The position numbers and the translations under genes were made by a program. A stretch of DNA of 19,234 bases from positions 1-19,234 of the forward strand of contig CAVJIP010000175.1 in NCBI GenBank assembly GCA_963649625.1, written 5' to 3'. Origin of the DNA: HGM13006 sp963649625 (lineage in GTDB: Bacteria > Bacillota > Clostridia > Oscillospirales > Oscillospiraceae). Shown here in pieces: positions 7,801 through 14,729 of the stretch (the first letter of the stretch is position 1; each line of letters starts with the position of its first letter). The notes beneath the pieces are model-generated. The model made no database searches and was not told where the DNA came from. It saw only the letters and a program-made list of their open reading frames with translations.

Positions 7801-7844
7801 GACACGCAGATGGGCTGGTCCCCTGTCTGTGTGTCTTTCTTTTT
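7801..7844 (+). terminator. intrinsic-terminator-like hairpin in the MATE leader
   Basis: GACACGCAGA (7801-7810) pairs with TCTGTGTGTC (7826-7835) with one G-T pair; an inner GGG-CCC adds stability, and TTTCTTTTT follows. It could simply end the cvpA operon, but it also lies between the TATAAT promoter and the MATE start. Confidence 0.72.
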
Positions 7845-7876
7845 GCGGATGATTGCCATAGAAAGAAGATGTTTTT

Positions 7877-9235
7877 TTGCTTCGTGACAAAGGAACCCTG
7901 TTTTCCCGCCGGGATCTCCGGCTGCTGCTTCTGCCTCTGGTGGTGGAGCAGATTTTCACCGCCCTGATGGGCACGGCGGACACCATGATGGTGGCCCGGG
8001 TGGGGGATGCCGCTGTATCCGGGGTCAGCCTGGTGGATGCCATCAACAACCTGATGCTGATGGTGTTTACCGCCACTGCCACCGGCGGCACCATTGCCTG
8101 CTCCCAGTATCTGGGTGGCCACGACCCCAAGGGGGCCAACGAAACGGCCCGTCAGGTGCTGCTGTGCGTAACGGTGATTTCCCTGGGCTGCTGCGGCCTG
8201 TGTGTGGCCCTGCGGGGGCCTCTGCTTCGTCTGGTGTTCGGCCAGGTGGAGCAGGAGGTGATGGACGCAGCCCTGATTTATTTTCTGGTAACGGCCCTGT
8301 CCTATCCCTTTATCGGCATCTACGATGCCAGCGCCGCCCTGTACCGGGCCACGGGAAACTCCCGGCTGCCGATGATCGTTTCCGCCGTGGGAAATCTTTT
8401 GAACATTGGAGGCAATGCCCTGTTTATCTTCGGCCTGGGCATGGGGGTCTTTGGGGCGGCCCTGAGCACCACCCTGTCCCGGGTGTTCCAGTGCGTGGTG
8501 ATTCTGCTGCTCCACCGGAGGCCGGGCCAGGTCATTGTGCTCAATCACTATCGGAGCATCCGGCCCAACTGGGCCCAGATCAAGACGGTGCTCCGGGTGG
8601 GGATTCCCACCGGGGTGGAAAACGGAATGTTCCAGCTGGGGCGGCTGATGGTGCAAAGCACCGTGGCCACTTTAACTACGGCGGAGATCGCCGCCCAGGC
8701 GGTCATCAACACCCTGGAATACTTCACCTCCATGCCCTCCATGGCCATCGGCCTGGGACTGGTGACGGTGGCGGGACAGTGTATGGGGGCGGGGCGGCCC
8801 CAAGAGGCCAAATATTACTCTATCAAGCTCACTCTGTACTCCGAAGCCCTGGTGCTCATAACCGGCGGCATCATCTTCCTTTCCGTGGACTGGGTCTGCG
8901 CCCGCAGCGGCCTAAGCGCCGACAGTTCCGCCATTGTGTCCCGGATGATGCTGATCATTACGGTGGTCAAGCCCTTTGTCTGGCCTCTGGCCTTTACCCT
9001 GCCCAACGGAATGCGGGCCGCCGGGGACGTGAAGTTCAGTATGCTGGTGTCCGCCGGCTCCATGTGGGTGTTTCGAGTGACCCTGTGCGTGGTGCTGATT
9101 CGATTCCTGGGCTTTGGGGTGCTGGGGGTATGGCTGGCCATGTTTGCCGACTGGGCAGACCGGGACGTGTGGTACACCCTTCGGTTCCTTCGGGGAAAAT
9201 GGATGGAAAAGCGGGTGCTGGACCGGGATTTGTAA
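7877..9235 (+). CDS. MATE-family efflux transporter
   Basis: Multidrug and toxin extrusion antiporter of 452 residues, the family's normal size for twelve helices, using Na+ or H+ to export cationic drugs or metabolites. Signature pieces include EQIFTALMGTADTMMV in the first helix pair, GDAAVSGVSLV, SYPFIGIYDASAALYRATGN closing the first lobe, and in the second lobe GIPTGVENGMFQLG with QAVINTLE. The only in-frame start near the N-terminus is TTG at 7877; GAAAGAAG ends 8 bp before it. This is a weak site with a rare start, so modest expression is likely. Its neighbours are unrelated; it appears to be a single-gene unit. Confidence 0.9.
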   Translation: MLRDKGTLFSRRDLRLLLLPLVVEQIFTALMGTADTMMVARVGDAAVSGVSLVDAINNLMLMVFTATATGGTIACSQYLGGHDPKGANETARQVLLCVTVISLGCCGLCVALRGPLLRLVFGQVEQEVMDAALIYFLVTALSYPFIGIYDASAALYRATGNSRLPMIVSAVGNLLNIGGNALFIFGLGMGVFGAALSTTLSRVFQCVVILLLHRRPGQVIVLNHYRSIRPNWAQIKTVLRVGIPTGVENGMFQLGRLMVQSTVATLTTAEIAAQAVINTLEYFTSMPSMAIGLGLVTVAGQCMGAGRPQEAKYYSIKLTLYSEALVLITGGIIFLSVDWVCARSGLSADSSAIVSRMMLIITVVKPFVWPLAFTLPNGMRAAGDVKFSMLVSAGSMWVFRVTLCVVLIRFLGFGVLGVWLAMFADWADRDVWYTLRFLRGKWMEKRVLDRDL

Positions 9236-9263
9236 ATATTTCTGAAACTCTGCGGAAAAAATA

Positions 9264-9292
9264 CCATGGAGCTTGCGCAGATGTGATATAAT
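9264..9292 (+). promoter_or_regulatory. extended -10 promoter for the GTPase operon
   Basis: TGATATAAT (9284-9292) is a consensus extended -10. The -35 position (9264-9269) is poor, as is usual for promoters relying on the TGn motif. It leads into the GTPase gene at 9331. I see no obvious Zur-type dyad over it. Confidence 0.62.
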
Positions 9293-9330
9293 AGACGGTG
9301 AACAATGTAACTTATACAGAAGGTGTTATT

Positions 9331-10401
9331 ATGACAAAAATTGATATTTTCTCCGGGTTCCTGGGCGCAGGCAAGACTACCCTGATTAAAAAGCTCCTGG
9401 GCGAGGTCTACAGCGGCCAAAAAATCGTGCTGATTGAAAACGAGTTCGGTGAAATCGGCATTGACGGGGGCTTTCTCCAGGAGGCGGGCATCCAAATCAC
9501 GGAAATGAACTCCGGCTGCATCTGCTGCTCCCTGGTGGGAGATTTCGGCAAGGCCCTCCGACAGGTCATGGAGCAGTATCACCCTGACCGTATCCTCATT
9601 GAGCCCTCCGGGGTGGGCAAGCTCAGCGACGTGGCCCAGGCCGTAGAGCGGGCCGAGACGGAGGATATGGAGATCGGCTGCATGGTCACAGTGGCCGATG
9701 CCGCCAAGTGCAAAAACTATATGAAGAATTTCGGCGAATTTTACAACAATCAAATTGAAAATGCGGGAACCATTGTCCTCTCCCGCACGTCTAATATCCA
9801 GGAGGACAAACTCCAGGCTGCGGTGGAGCTGCTGCGGGCCAAGAACCCCACAGCCGTGATCGTCACCACCCCCTGGGAGCAGCTGACCGGCCGGCAGCTT
9901 ATGGAGGCCATGGAGCAGAAGGATTCCCTGCAGGCGGCCCTGGAAGCTCTGGCAGCCCACGGAGGCCAGGAGTGTGACGACCCGGAGTGCAGCTGCCATC
10001 ACCACCACGACCATGAACATAATCATGCGCACGAGCATGAGCATCATCATGACCACGACCATGAACACGAGCACGACCATGAACACGAGCATCATCACGA
10101 TCATGAACACGGCCACCACCATGCCGACGAGGTGTTCACCTCCTGGGGCATGGAAACCCCCAAGCGCTTTACCCCGGAGCGCATTGCCCAGTGCCTCCAG
10201 GCCCTGGGAGATCAGGTGCGCTACGGCATCATTCTCCGGGCCAAGGGCATTGTGGCAGGCCAGGACGGCAATTGGATTCACTTTGACTATGTACCCGGTG
10301 AGCCGGACATCCGTACCGGCCCCGCAGGTGTCACCGGGCGGCTGTGCGTCATTGGCTCCAAAATCAACGAGGCTGCCATTGCGGCCCTGTTTACGGACTG
10401 A
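9331..10401 (+). CDS. COG0523 (G3E/CobW-type) GTPase with His-rich metal segment
   Basis: P-loop GTPase of 356 residues, of the family that delivers metals (zinc, cobalt, nickel) to client proteins. Walker A is GFLGAGKT at 9-16; the metal-binding GCICC is at 62-66; EPSG, the family's Walker B-side motif, is at 91-94. The guanine-specificity NKxD position reads SRTS at 151-154, a deviation. Residues 223-264 form a segment with 26 His among 42 residues mixed with Asp and Glu, preceded by two Cys (CSC), a strong metal-storage signal. A CobW C-terminal domain follows from about 270. AGAAGGTG sits before the ATG at 9331; an in-frame start at 9298 would lie too close to the promoter. It is the first gene of a probable three-gene unit. 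Zinc is the most likely metal, by inference only. Confidence 0.92.
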   Translation: MTKIDIFSGFLGAGKTTLIKKLLGEVYSGQKIVLIENEFGEIGIDGGFLQEAGIQITEMNSGCICCSLVGDFGKALRQVMEQYHPDRILIEPSGVGKLSDVAQAVERAETEDMEIGCMVTVADAAKCKNYMKNFGEFYNNQIENAGTIVLSRTSNIQEDKLQAAVELLRAKNPTAVIVTTPWEQLTGRQLMEAMEQKDSLQAALEALAAHGGQECDDPECSCHHHHDHEHNHAHEHEHHHDHDHEHEHDHEHEHHHDHEHGHHHADEVFTSWGMETPKRFTPERIAQCLQALGDQVRYGIILRAKGIVAGQDGNWIHFDYVPGEPDIRTGPAGVTGRLCVIGSKINEAAIAALFTD

Positions 10402-10415
10402 TCGGGGGGGCATTC

Positions 10416-11354
10416 ATGGCCATATCTGTCTATGCGTTTACCGGGTTTCTGGACTCCGGCAAAACCCGGTTTATCCAGGAAACCCTGGAGGACAAGCGCT
10501 TTAACGCCGGAGAAAAGACCCTTCTGCTGGTATGCGAGGAGGGGGAGGAGGAATATGACCCCTCCGCCTTCGCTGCGCCCAACGTCTATATTGAGACGAT
10601 TGACGACCAGGACGCTCTGGATGAAGCCCAGCTGGAGGCCCTGCGGAAAAAGCACCGGGCCCAGCGGGTCTGCGTGGAACTCAACGGCATGAAGCTCATC
10701 AGCGATTTCTACGCCAAGCTCCCCAAAAGCTGGGTGGTCTATCAGGAGATCATGTTTGCCCAGGCGGCTACCTTTCCCATGTACAACGCCAATATGCGCT
10801 CTCTGGTGGTGGATAAGCTGGGGGGCTGCGAGATGGTGGTGTTCAATCGGGTGGACGAGAGCACAGACAAGATGGAGCTCCATAAAATCGTCCGAAGCGT
10901 CAGCCGCCGCTGCGACATTGCCTATGAGGACGCAGCAGGCGAGGTGGTCTATGATGACATTGAGGATCCCCTGCCCTTTGACCTTGACGCAGATGTGATT
11001 GAGATTCAGGACGACGACTACGGCATTTGGTACCGGGATGTTACCGAGGACATGAAGAAGTATTCCGGCAAAACCGTGAAATTTAAGGCCCAGGTGGCCC
11101 AAATGAAAAAACGGGAGAAGGATTGGTTTGTACCCGGGCGGTTTATTATGACCTGCTGTGTGGAGGACATCCAGTTTATGGGTTTTGTGTGCTCCTGGCC
11201 CGGAGCGGAGCAGCTTTCCCAGCGGGATTGGGTCTGGGTCACGGCGAAGATTTCTCTGCGCTATCACAAGATGTACAAGGAAATGGGTCCCGTGCTCACC
11301 GCCCTGGAGGTCACTCCTGCGGAAAAGGCGGTGGAGGACGTGGTGACATTCTAA
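10416..11354 (+). CDS. COG0523-like GTPase fused to a YcgQ-type (TIGR03943/DUF1980) domain
   Basis: A 312-residue two-domain protein. The N-terminal part is a GTPase with P-loop GFLDSGKT at 10-17 and NRVD at 144-147 as the guanine-recognition motif. The CxCC metal motif of the family is absent, and ELNG at 88-91 stands where ExSG is expected. The C-terminal 105 residues (about 208-312) resemble the C-terminal domain of YcgQ/TIGR03943 proteins: YSGKTVKFKAQV, then WFVPGRFIMTCC (C247, C248), a GFVC stretch and WVWVTAKI. That domain normally accompanies a membrane permease of the YcgR type, linked to zinc limitation in Bacilli. No such permease is encoded next to it. The ATG at 10416 lies 14 bp after the first GTPase; its ribosome site (GGGGGGG) is poor, suggesting coupling. 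Confidence 0.82.
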   Translation: MAISVYAFTGFLDSGKTRFIQETLEDKRFNAGEKTLLLVCEEGEEEYDPSAFAAPNVYIETIDDQDALDEAQLEALRKKHRAQRVCVELNGMKLISDFYAKLPKSWVVYQEIMFAQAATFPMYNANMRSLVVDKLGGCEMVVFNRVDESTDKMELHKIVRSVSRRCDIAYEDAAGEVVYDDIEDPLPFDLDADVIEIQDDDYGIWYRDVTEDMKKYSGKTVKFKAQVAQMKKREKDWFVPGRFIMTCCVEDIQFMGFVCSWPGAEQLSQRDWVWVTAKISLRYHKMYKEMGPVLTALEVTPAEKAVEDVVTF

Positions 11355-11364
11355 AGGAGCGACT

Positions 11365-12870
11365 ATGGCGAATCGAGGAAACTACAACGGCTATTCCGGC
11401 GGCGATATGGACGAGACCCGGGTCTACCGAAACGGCATTCCCGGCGTTCAGGCGAGCCCCCAAAGCGGCCAAAGAAGTCAACGCAGCTATCCCCAGGACT
11501 ATTCGGAGGAGAGCTGTTACGCCGGAGGCCAGCAGGGCTATTATGAGGGCAGTCAGCCGGATCAGAACGGCTACTACTACGATGGCGGCCAGGACGAAGG
11601 CTACTATGACGGCCAGGACTACTACGACGACCAGGGCTACTACGACGACCAGGGCTACTACGACGAGGGCCAGGACTACTATGATGGAGGTCAGGGCTAT
11701 AGCCAGCCCCAGCAGGGCATGAGCATGGCGGCCCGGGCCGCCGGAAAGCAAAATCCCGACCCCTATCGCCGCAGCCGGAGCAGCGAGCGGCAGCGGGCCC
11801 AGCAGCAGGCCCGGCGGATGGCGGGGCAGTCCTATGACTACGACACCAGACCCCGCCAGCCCCAGCGCCGACGGAGAAAGCGTCACGGCCTTCGGAATTT
11901 TCTGATTTTCCTGCTGCTTCTGGCAGGGCTGCTGGCCGCCCTGTATTTCCTGCTGTTCCGGGCCCCGGAGGTCTATGAGGACGGGGTTCACACCCGGAAG
12001 TCCGGCTTCTACAACATCCTCATCTGCGCCACGGACGAGGAGCAGACCCGGACGGACACCATGATGCTCCTGAGCCTGGACGAGAAAAACAGCACCGTGT
12101 CCCTTACCAGCCTGCCCCGGGACACCATTGTGGACAACGGCGCATCGGTGCCCAAGCTCAACGGAGTCTACGGCATTGCCGGAGGGGGCACGGAGGGGGC
12201 GGAGGCGGTAAAGTCCCAGCTAAAATCCATTCTGGGCTTTGAGCCCGATGCCTATGTGATTATTAACTATCAGGTATTTAAGGACGTGGTTAACGCCCTG
12301 GGCGGCGTGACCTTTGACGTGCCCATGGACATGACCATGGACGACCCGGATACCGGCGACCCCATCTATCTTTCCGCCGGAAAGCAGGTGCTAAACGGCA
12401 CCCAGGCTCTGGGTCTGTGCCGGTTCCGCTATGGCTATCTCATGGCGGACATTCAGCGGCAGTATGTCCAGCAGAGCTTTTTGAAGGCCCTGATTCAGCA
12501 GGCCGCCTCTCCCTCCAGCTGGACCAAGCTGCCGGCGGTTTACCGGGCCGTAATGGAAAACACCGTCACCGACCTGGAGGATGCCAACATCCGCTATCTG
12601 GCCCTCCACGCCCTTTTGGCGGGAATCAGCGACATCCCCCAGAACACCCTGCCCGGGGAGGGCGTGGACTACTACGGTGCCTCCTGCTACGGCCTGTACG
12701 GACAGTCCGTGGTGGATATGGTCAACGAGGTGATGAACCCCTTTACCGAGGATATTACCATTGAAGATGTACACATTCTCACGGTGTCCGAGGGAGAGCT
12801 GGTGGAGAGCACCTCCCGGGGCGTGGCCTTTGACGCCAGCACCTACGACTATAGCTCCTACAGCGAATAG
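11365..12870 (+). CDS. LytR-CpsA-Psr (LCP) family wall-polymer ligase with Tyr-rich tail
   Basis: Membrane-anchored phosphotransferase of 501 residues, of the family that attaches teichoic-acid or other glycopolymers to peptidoglycan. The cytoplasmic N-terminus (about 1-118) is low-complexity and holds 22 tyrosines, many as YYD with Gly/Gln/Asp. A basic stretch QRRRRKRH precedes one helix (about 177-197), and the LCP domain lies outside. Family residues are visible: RTDTMM (R229, D231), SLPRDT (R252, D253), and RFRYGYLMADIQRQ (R353, R355, D362, R365). AAAGGAG before the ATG at 11365 and a 10-bp gap place it in the GTPase operon. The tail is far longer than in typical LCP proteins and could be a kinase target or scaffold; that is inference. 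Confidence 0.9.
   Translation: MANRGNYNGYSGGDMDETRVYRNGIPGVQASPQSGQRSQRSYPQDYSEESCYAGGQQGYYEGSQPDQNGYYYDGGQDEGYYDGQDYYDDQGYYDDQGYYDEGQDYYDGGQGYSQPQQGMSMAARAAGKQNPDPYRRSRSSERQRAQQQARRMAGQSYDYDTRPRQPQRRRRKRHGLRNFLIFLLLLAGLLAALYFLLFRAPEVYEDGVHTRKSGFYNILICATDEEQTRTDTMMLLSLDEKNSTVSLTSLPRDTIVDNGASVPKLNGVYGIAGGGTEGAEAVKSQLKSILGFEPDAYVIINYQVFKDVVNALGGVTFDVPMDMTMDDPDTGDPIYLSAGKQVLNGTQALGLCRFRYGYLMADIQRQYVQQSFLKALIQQAASPSSWTKLPAVYRAVMENTVTDLEDANIRYLALHALLAGISDIPQNTLPGEGVDYYGASCYGLYGQSVVDMVNEVMNPFTEDITIEDVHILTVSEGELVESTSRGVAFDASTYDYSSYSE
11620..11670 (+). repeat. 18-bp tandem repeat encoding YYDDQG
   Basis: Two exact 18-bp units (11620-11637 and 11638-11655) and a 15-bp partial third unit inside the LCP gene. 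They form the centre of a Tyr-rich region that runs about 11538-11700. In-frame units suggest length change by slippage without loss of frame. Confidence 0.8.
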
Positions 12871-12876
12871 CATTTG

Positions 12877-12906
12877 GCCCCTGGAGTATGGAAATACCCC
12901 AGGGGC
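12877..12906 (+). terminator. hairpin after the GTPase-LCP operon
   Basis: GCCCCTGG (12877-12884) pairs with CCAGGGGC (12899-12906), with an inner GTAT-ATAC helix. Only an interrupted T-rich stretch follows, so termination may be partial. It lies 6 bp after the LCP stop codon and also faces the 3' end of the Rrf2 gene. Confidence 0.65.
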
Positions 12907-12936
12907 TGTGCTTGTCCTGTTTCGTGCTGTTTTGTC

Positions 12937-13392
12937 CTATTCTGTTGGAGACTGGACAGGGGGCTCCGTTCCGCCCCACTTTTCGTGCTGCATATTCACC
13001 AGATCCCGGAGGGTGATATGATCCACCACTCCGTCAATGGCCCGGTCAATCTGCCGGTACACCTCCACGGTAACACACTGGCACTGGCGGGGGCAGGCCT
13101 GCTCTCCCCCGTCCAGACAGGCCACCGGGGCCAGGCTCCCTTCAATGACCCGAAGAATCAGCCCCACGGTGTAATCCTCCGGGGGCCGGGTCAGCTGATA
13201 GCCGCCCTGGGCCCCCCGGCTGGCCCGGAGATAGCCGCCCCGCACCAGGGGCGTGACAATCTGCTCCAGATATTTCACGGAAATCTCCTGCCGCTGGGCA
13301 ATGGACTTTAAGGAGACACTGGGCTCCTCCGGATGCAGGGCAATATCCAGCATCATGCGCAGGGCGTAGCGGCCCCTTGTGGATAGCTTCAT
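12937..13392 (-). CDS. Rrf2-family (IscR-like) transcriptional regulator
   Basis: Winged-helix repressor/activator of 151 residues. It opens MKLSTRGRYALRMMLDIA as most Rrf2 proteins do; the recognition region is IAQRQEISVKYLEQIV (about 31-46) and the wing is GGYLRASRGAQGGYQL (about 52-67). Four cysteines, C92, C100, C104 and C106, fall in the loop where IscR and NsrR carry their iron-sulfur ligands. The protein is therefore probably cluster-binding and senses Fe-S status, NO or oxygen. The spacing C-x7-C-x3-C-x-C differs from E. coli IscR. The gene stands alone without suf/isc genes nearby. GGGAGGAG precedes the ATG. A dyad over its promoter suggests self-control. Confidence 0.9.
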   Translation of the reverse strand: MKLSTRGRYALRMMLDIALHPEEPSVSLKSIAQRQEISVKYLEQIVTPLVRGGYLRASRGAQGGYQLTRPPEDYTVGLILRVIEGSLAPVACLDGGEQACPRQCQCVTVEVYRQIDRAIDGVVDHITLRDLVNMQHEKWGGTEPPVQSPTE

Positions 13393-13423
13393 GGAGATCT
13401 CCTCCCATCGGTACTTTGGTAAC

Positions 13424-13456
13424 TCCTAATATACGATAGGAATGCTAGGAAATCAA
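13424..13456 (-). promoter_or_regulatory. Rrf2 promoter with overlapping TCCTA/TAGGA operator
   Basis: Minus strand TTGATT (13456-13451), 17 bp, TATATT (13433-13428). TCCTA at 13424-13428 and TAGGA at 13437-13441 form an inverted repeat over the -10, and a second TAGGA is at 13446-13450. The arrangement fits autoregulation by the adjacent Rrf2 protein. Confidence 0.6.
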
Positions 13457-13528
13457 GTGTTATTTTTTGTCCTGGGGAGGGCTTTCTTCTGTTCTGTGGG
13501 ACTCCCCCCGGCTCCCGTTATTTTTTTG

Positions 13529-13557
13529 TTGCACTTTGCCAAATTGTGATGTAGAAT
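13529..13557 (+). promoter_or_regulatory. sigma-A promoter for the thioesterase gene
   Basis: TTGCAC (13529-13534), 17 bp, TAGAAT (13552-13557), leading to the start at 13593. It is separate from the Rrf2 operator by about 73 bp. Confidence 0.7.
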
Positions 13558-13592
13558 ATAGTTAAAATCCACGAAAATGAAAGAGGAAGTAT

Positions 13593-14066
13593 ATGGAACC
13601 AGAACTTTTTTCTCAGGCCGGCATGGAGCTATCCTGCCGCAAATTTATCCAGCGGCTCAACAGCGATAGGGATCAGCGGGGGCCGTCCTTTAGCGTGTTT
13701 ATGCAGCCCCGGTTTGAAGCCTGCGACTTTTCCGCCAAGACCCTGCTGGTGTCCTTCCCGGTGGAGGAGCAGATGCGCAATCCTGCCGGGGTCATGCACG
13801 GCGGGACTGTGGCCGGGGCTGTGGATTCGGCCATGGGCAGCCTGACCTTTTATCTGTCCGGGGAATTTCTCACCCCTACCATCAACATGAACGTGTCCTA
13901 TGAGCGGCCCATTGCCACAGGCAAGCGGCTGTTTATTGAGGCCACCTGCCTTTCCTGCGGCAAAACCATGGCCTACGCCACTGCCCGGGCCTATTTGGAG
14001 GGGCAGCCTGAGAAGACCGTGGCCAGTGCCTGCGGCACCTATTTTACCGCCAGTGGTATGCGCTAA
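13593..14066 (+). CDS. PaaI/YbgC-like hotdog-fold thioesterase
   Basis: Cytoplasmic acyl-CoA thioesterase-type protein of 157 residues. The hotdog signature is NPAGVMHGGTVAGAVDSAMG (63-82), with HGG at 69-71 and the usual acidic catalytic residue at D78. The following strand TPTINMNVSYERPI is also typical. PaaI-type enzymes hydrolyse aryl- or acyl-CoA esters; the substrate is unknown. AGAGGAAG precedes the ATG, and there is a clear promoter before and a strong terminator after, so it is monocistronic. It is divergent from the Rrf2 gene, which may or may not regulate it. Confidence 0.9.
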   Translation: MEPELFSQAGMELSCRKFIQRLNSDRDQRGPSFSVFMQPRFEACDFSAKTLLVSFPVEEQMRNPAGVMHGGTVAGAVDSAMGSLTFYLSGEFLTPTINMNVSYERPIATGKRLFIEATCLSCGKTMAYATARAYLEGQPEKTVASACGTYFTASGMR

Positions 14067-14071
14067 TACGA

Positions 14072-14111
14072 AAAGGAGCTGTCTCACCGGGAGGCAGCCC
14101 CTTTGTTTTTT
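14072..14111. terminator. bidirectional terminator between the thioesterase gene and xpt
   Basis: A 14-base arm (14072-14085) pairs with 14091-14104: AAAGG-CCTTT, GCTG-CAGC and CTC-GAG, with one mismatch and one wobble. T6 follows on the plus strand and overlaps the xpt stop codon. Read leftward, the arm ends in TTTT, so it may serve both convergent genes. Confidence 0.85.
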
Positions 14112-14691
14112 ACTGCTTTCGGAAGGTAATTGTACCGCTTTCTCCGTCCATGGCCTCCACAATGGCCAGGGACTCCAGCCGCAGGCCCTGGGCCCGGATC
14201 CGATCTCCGGCCCCCTGAAAGCCCTTTTCAATGGCAATGCCAATACCGCAGAGGGTGGCTCCTCCCTGACGTACCAAATCCATCAGCCCCTCCAGAGCCT
14301 TGCCGTTGGCCAGGAAGTCGTCAATAATCAGCACCCGATCCTGGGGTCCCAGATACCGCCGATCCACCACCACGTCGCTGATGTTCTTGTGGGTGAAGGA
14401 TTCCACCCGAGTTGTGTACACGTCCTTGCCCAGATTCAGGGACTTGGACTTTTTTGCGAACACCACCGGACAGTCAAACTCCAGGGCCGCAATACAGGCG
14501 ATACCGATGCCGGAGGCCTCTATGGTAAGTATCTTATTGACACCCGCATCCGCAAACAGCCGTTTCCACTCCTTCCCCATTTCCCGCAGCAGACCAATGT
14601 CCATCTGGTGATTGAGAAAATTGCTGACCTTTAATATATTGCCGGGATAGACCTCCCCATCCTGGGCAATGCGTTTCTCCAAAAGCTCCAT
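14110..14691 (-). CDS. xpt: xanthine phosphoribosyltransferase
   Basis: Purine salvage enzyme converting xanthine and PRPP to XMP in the cytoplasm. The 193 residues match B. subtilis Xpt (194) along the length: LKVSNFLNHQMD (19-31), the ASGIG segment at 59-63, VVFAKKSKSLNL, and the PRPP loop VLIIDDFLANGK at 120-131, then GIGIAIEKGFQ. An upstream in-frame start exists, but the ATG at 14691 has GGGAGGAAAC directly before it and gives the family N-terminus MELLEKRI. Unlike B. subtilis xpt-pbuX there is no room for a purine riboswitch: the previous gene ends 38 bp upstream. It is the last gene of the epimerase operon. Confidence 0.94.
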   Translation of the reverse strand: MELLEKRIAQDGEVYPGNILKVSNFLNHQMDIGLLREMGKEWKRLFADAGVNKILTIEASGIGIACIAALEFDCPVVFAKKSKSLNLGKDVYTTRVESFTHKNISDVVVDRRYLGPQDRVLIIDDFLANGKALEGLMDLVRQGGATLCGIGIAIEKGFQGAGDRIRAQGLRLESLAIVEAMDGESGTITFRKQ

Positions 14692-14729
14692 GACGTTTCC
14701 TCCCCTGTCGGCCAAAGGCCATTTCCATA

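Noticed and set aside
9236..9280. Terminator after the MATE gene
   Set aside because: Only a weak TGCG/CGCA pairing without a T-run; not enough to call.
9298..9330. Upstream in-frame start for the first GTPase
   Set aside because: It is within a few bases of the expected transcription start and lacks a ribosome site; 9331 has AGAAGGTG and gives the family N-terminus.
9997..10122. Short repeated DNA resembling an array
   Set aside because: The repeats are His/Asp/Glu codons inside the GTPase gene, not spaced repeats; no CRISPR.
8815..10413. 532-codon open frame on the minus strand
   Set aside because: Runs antisense through MATE and the first GTPase; its Val/Met-rich stretch is only the complement of the His codons.
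14692..14729. Purine riboswitch before xpt
   Set aside because: Only 38 bases separate xpt from the preceding gene and they contain no aptamer-like structure; the operon leader at 17126-17155 is also too short.
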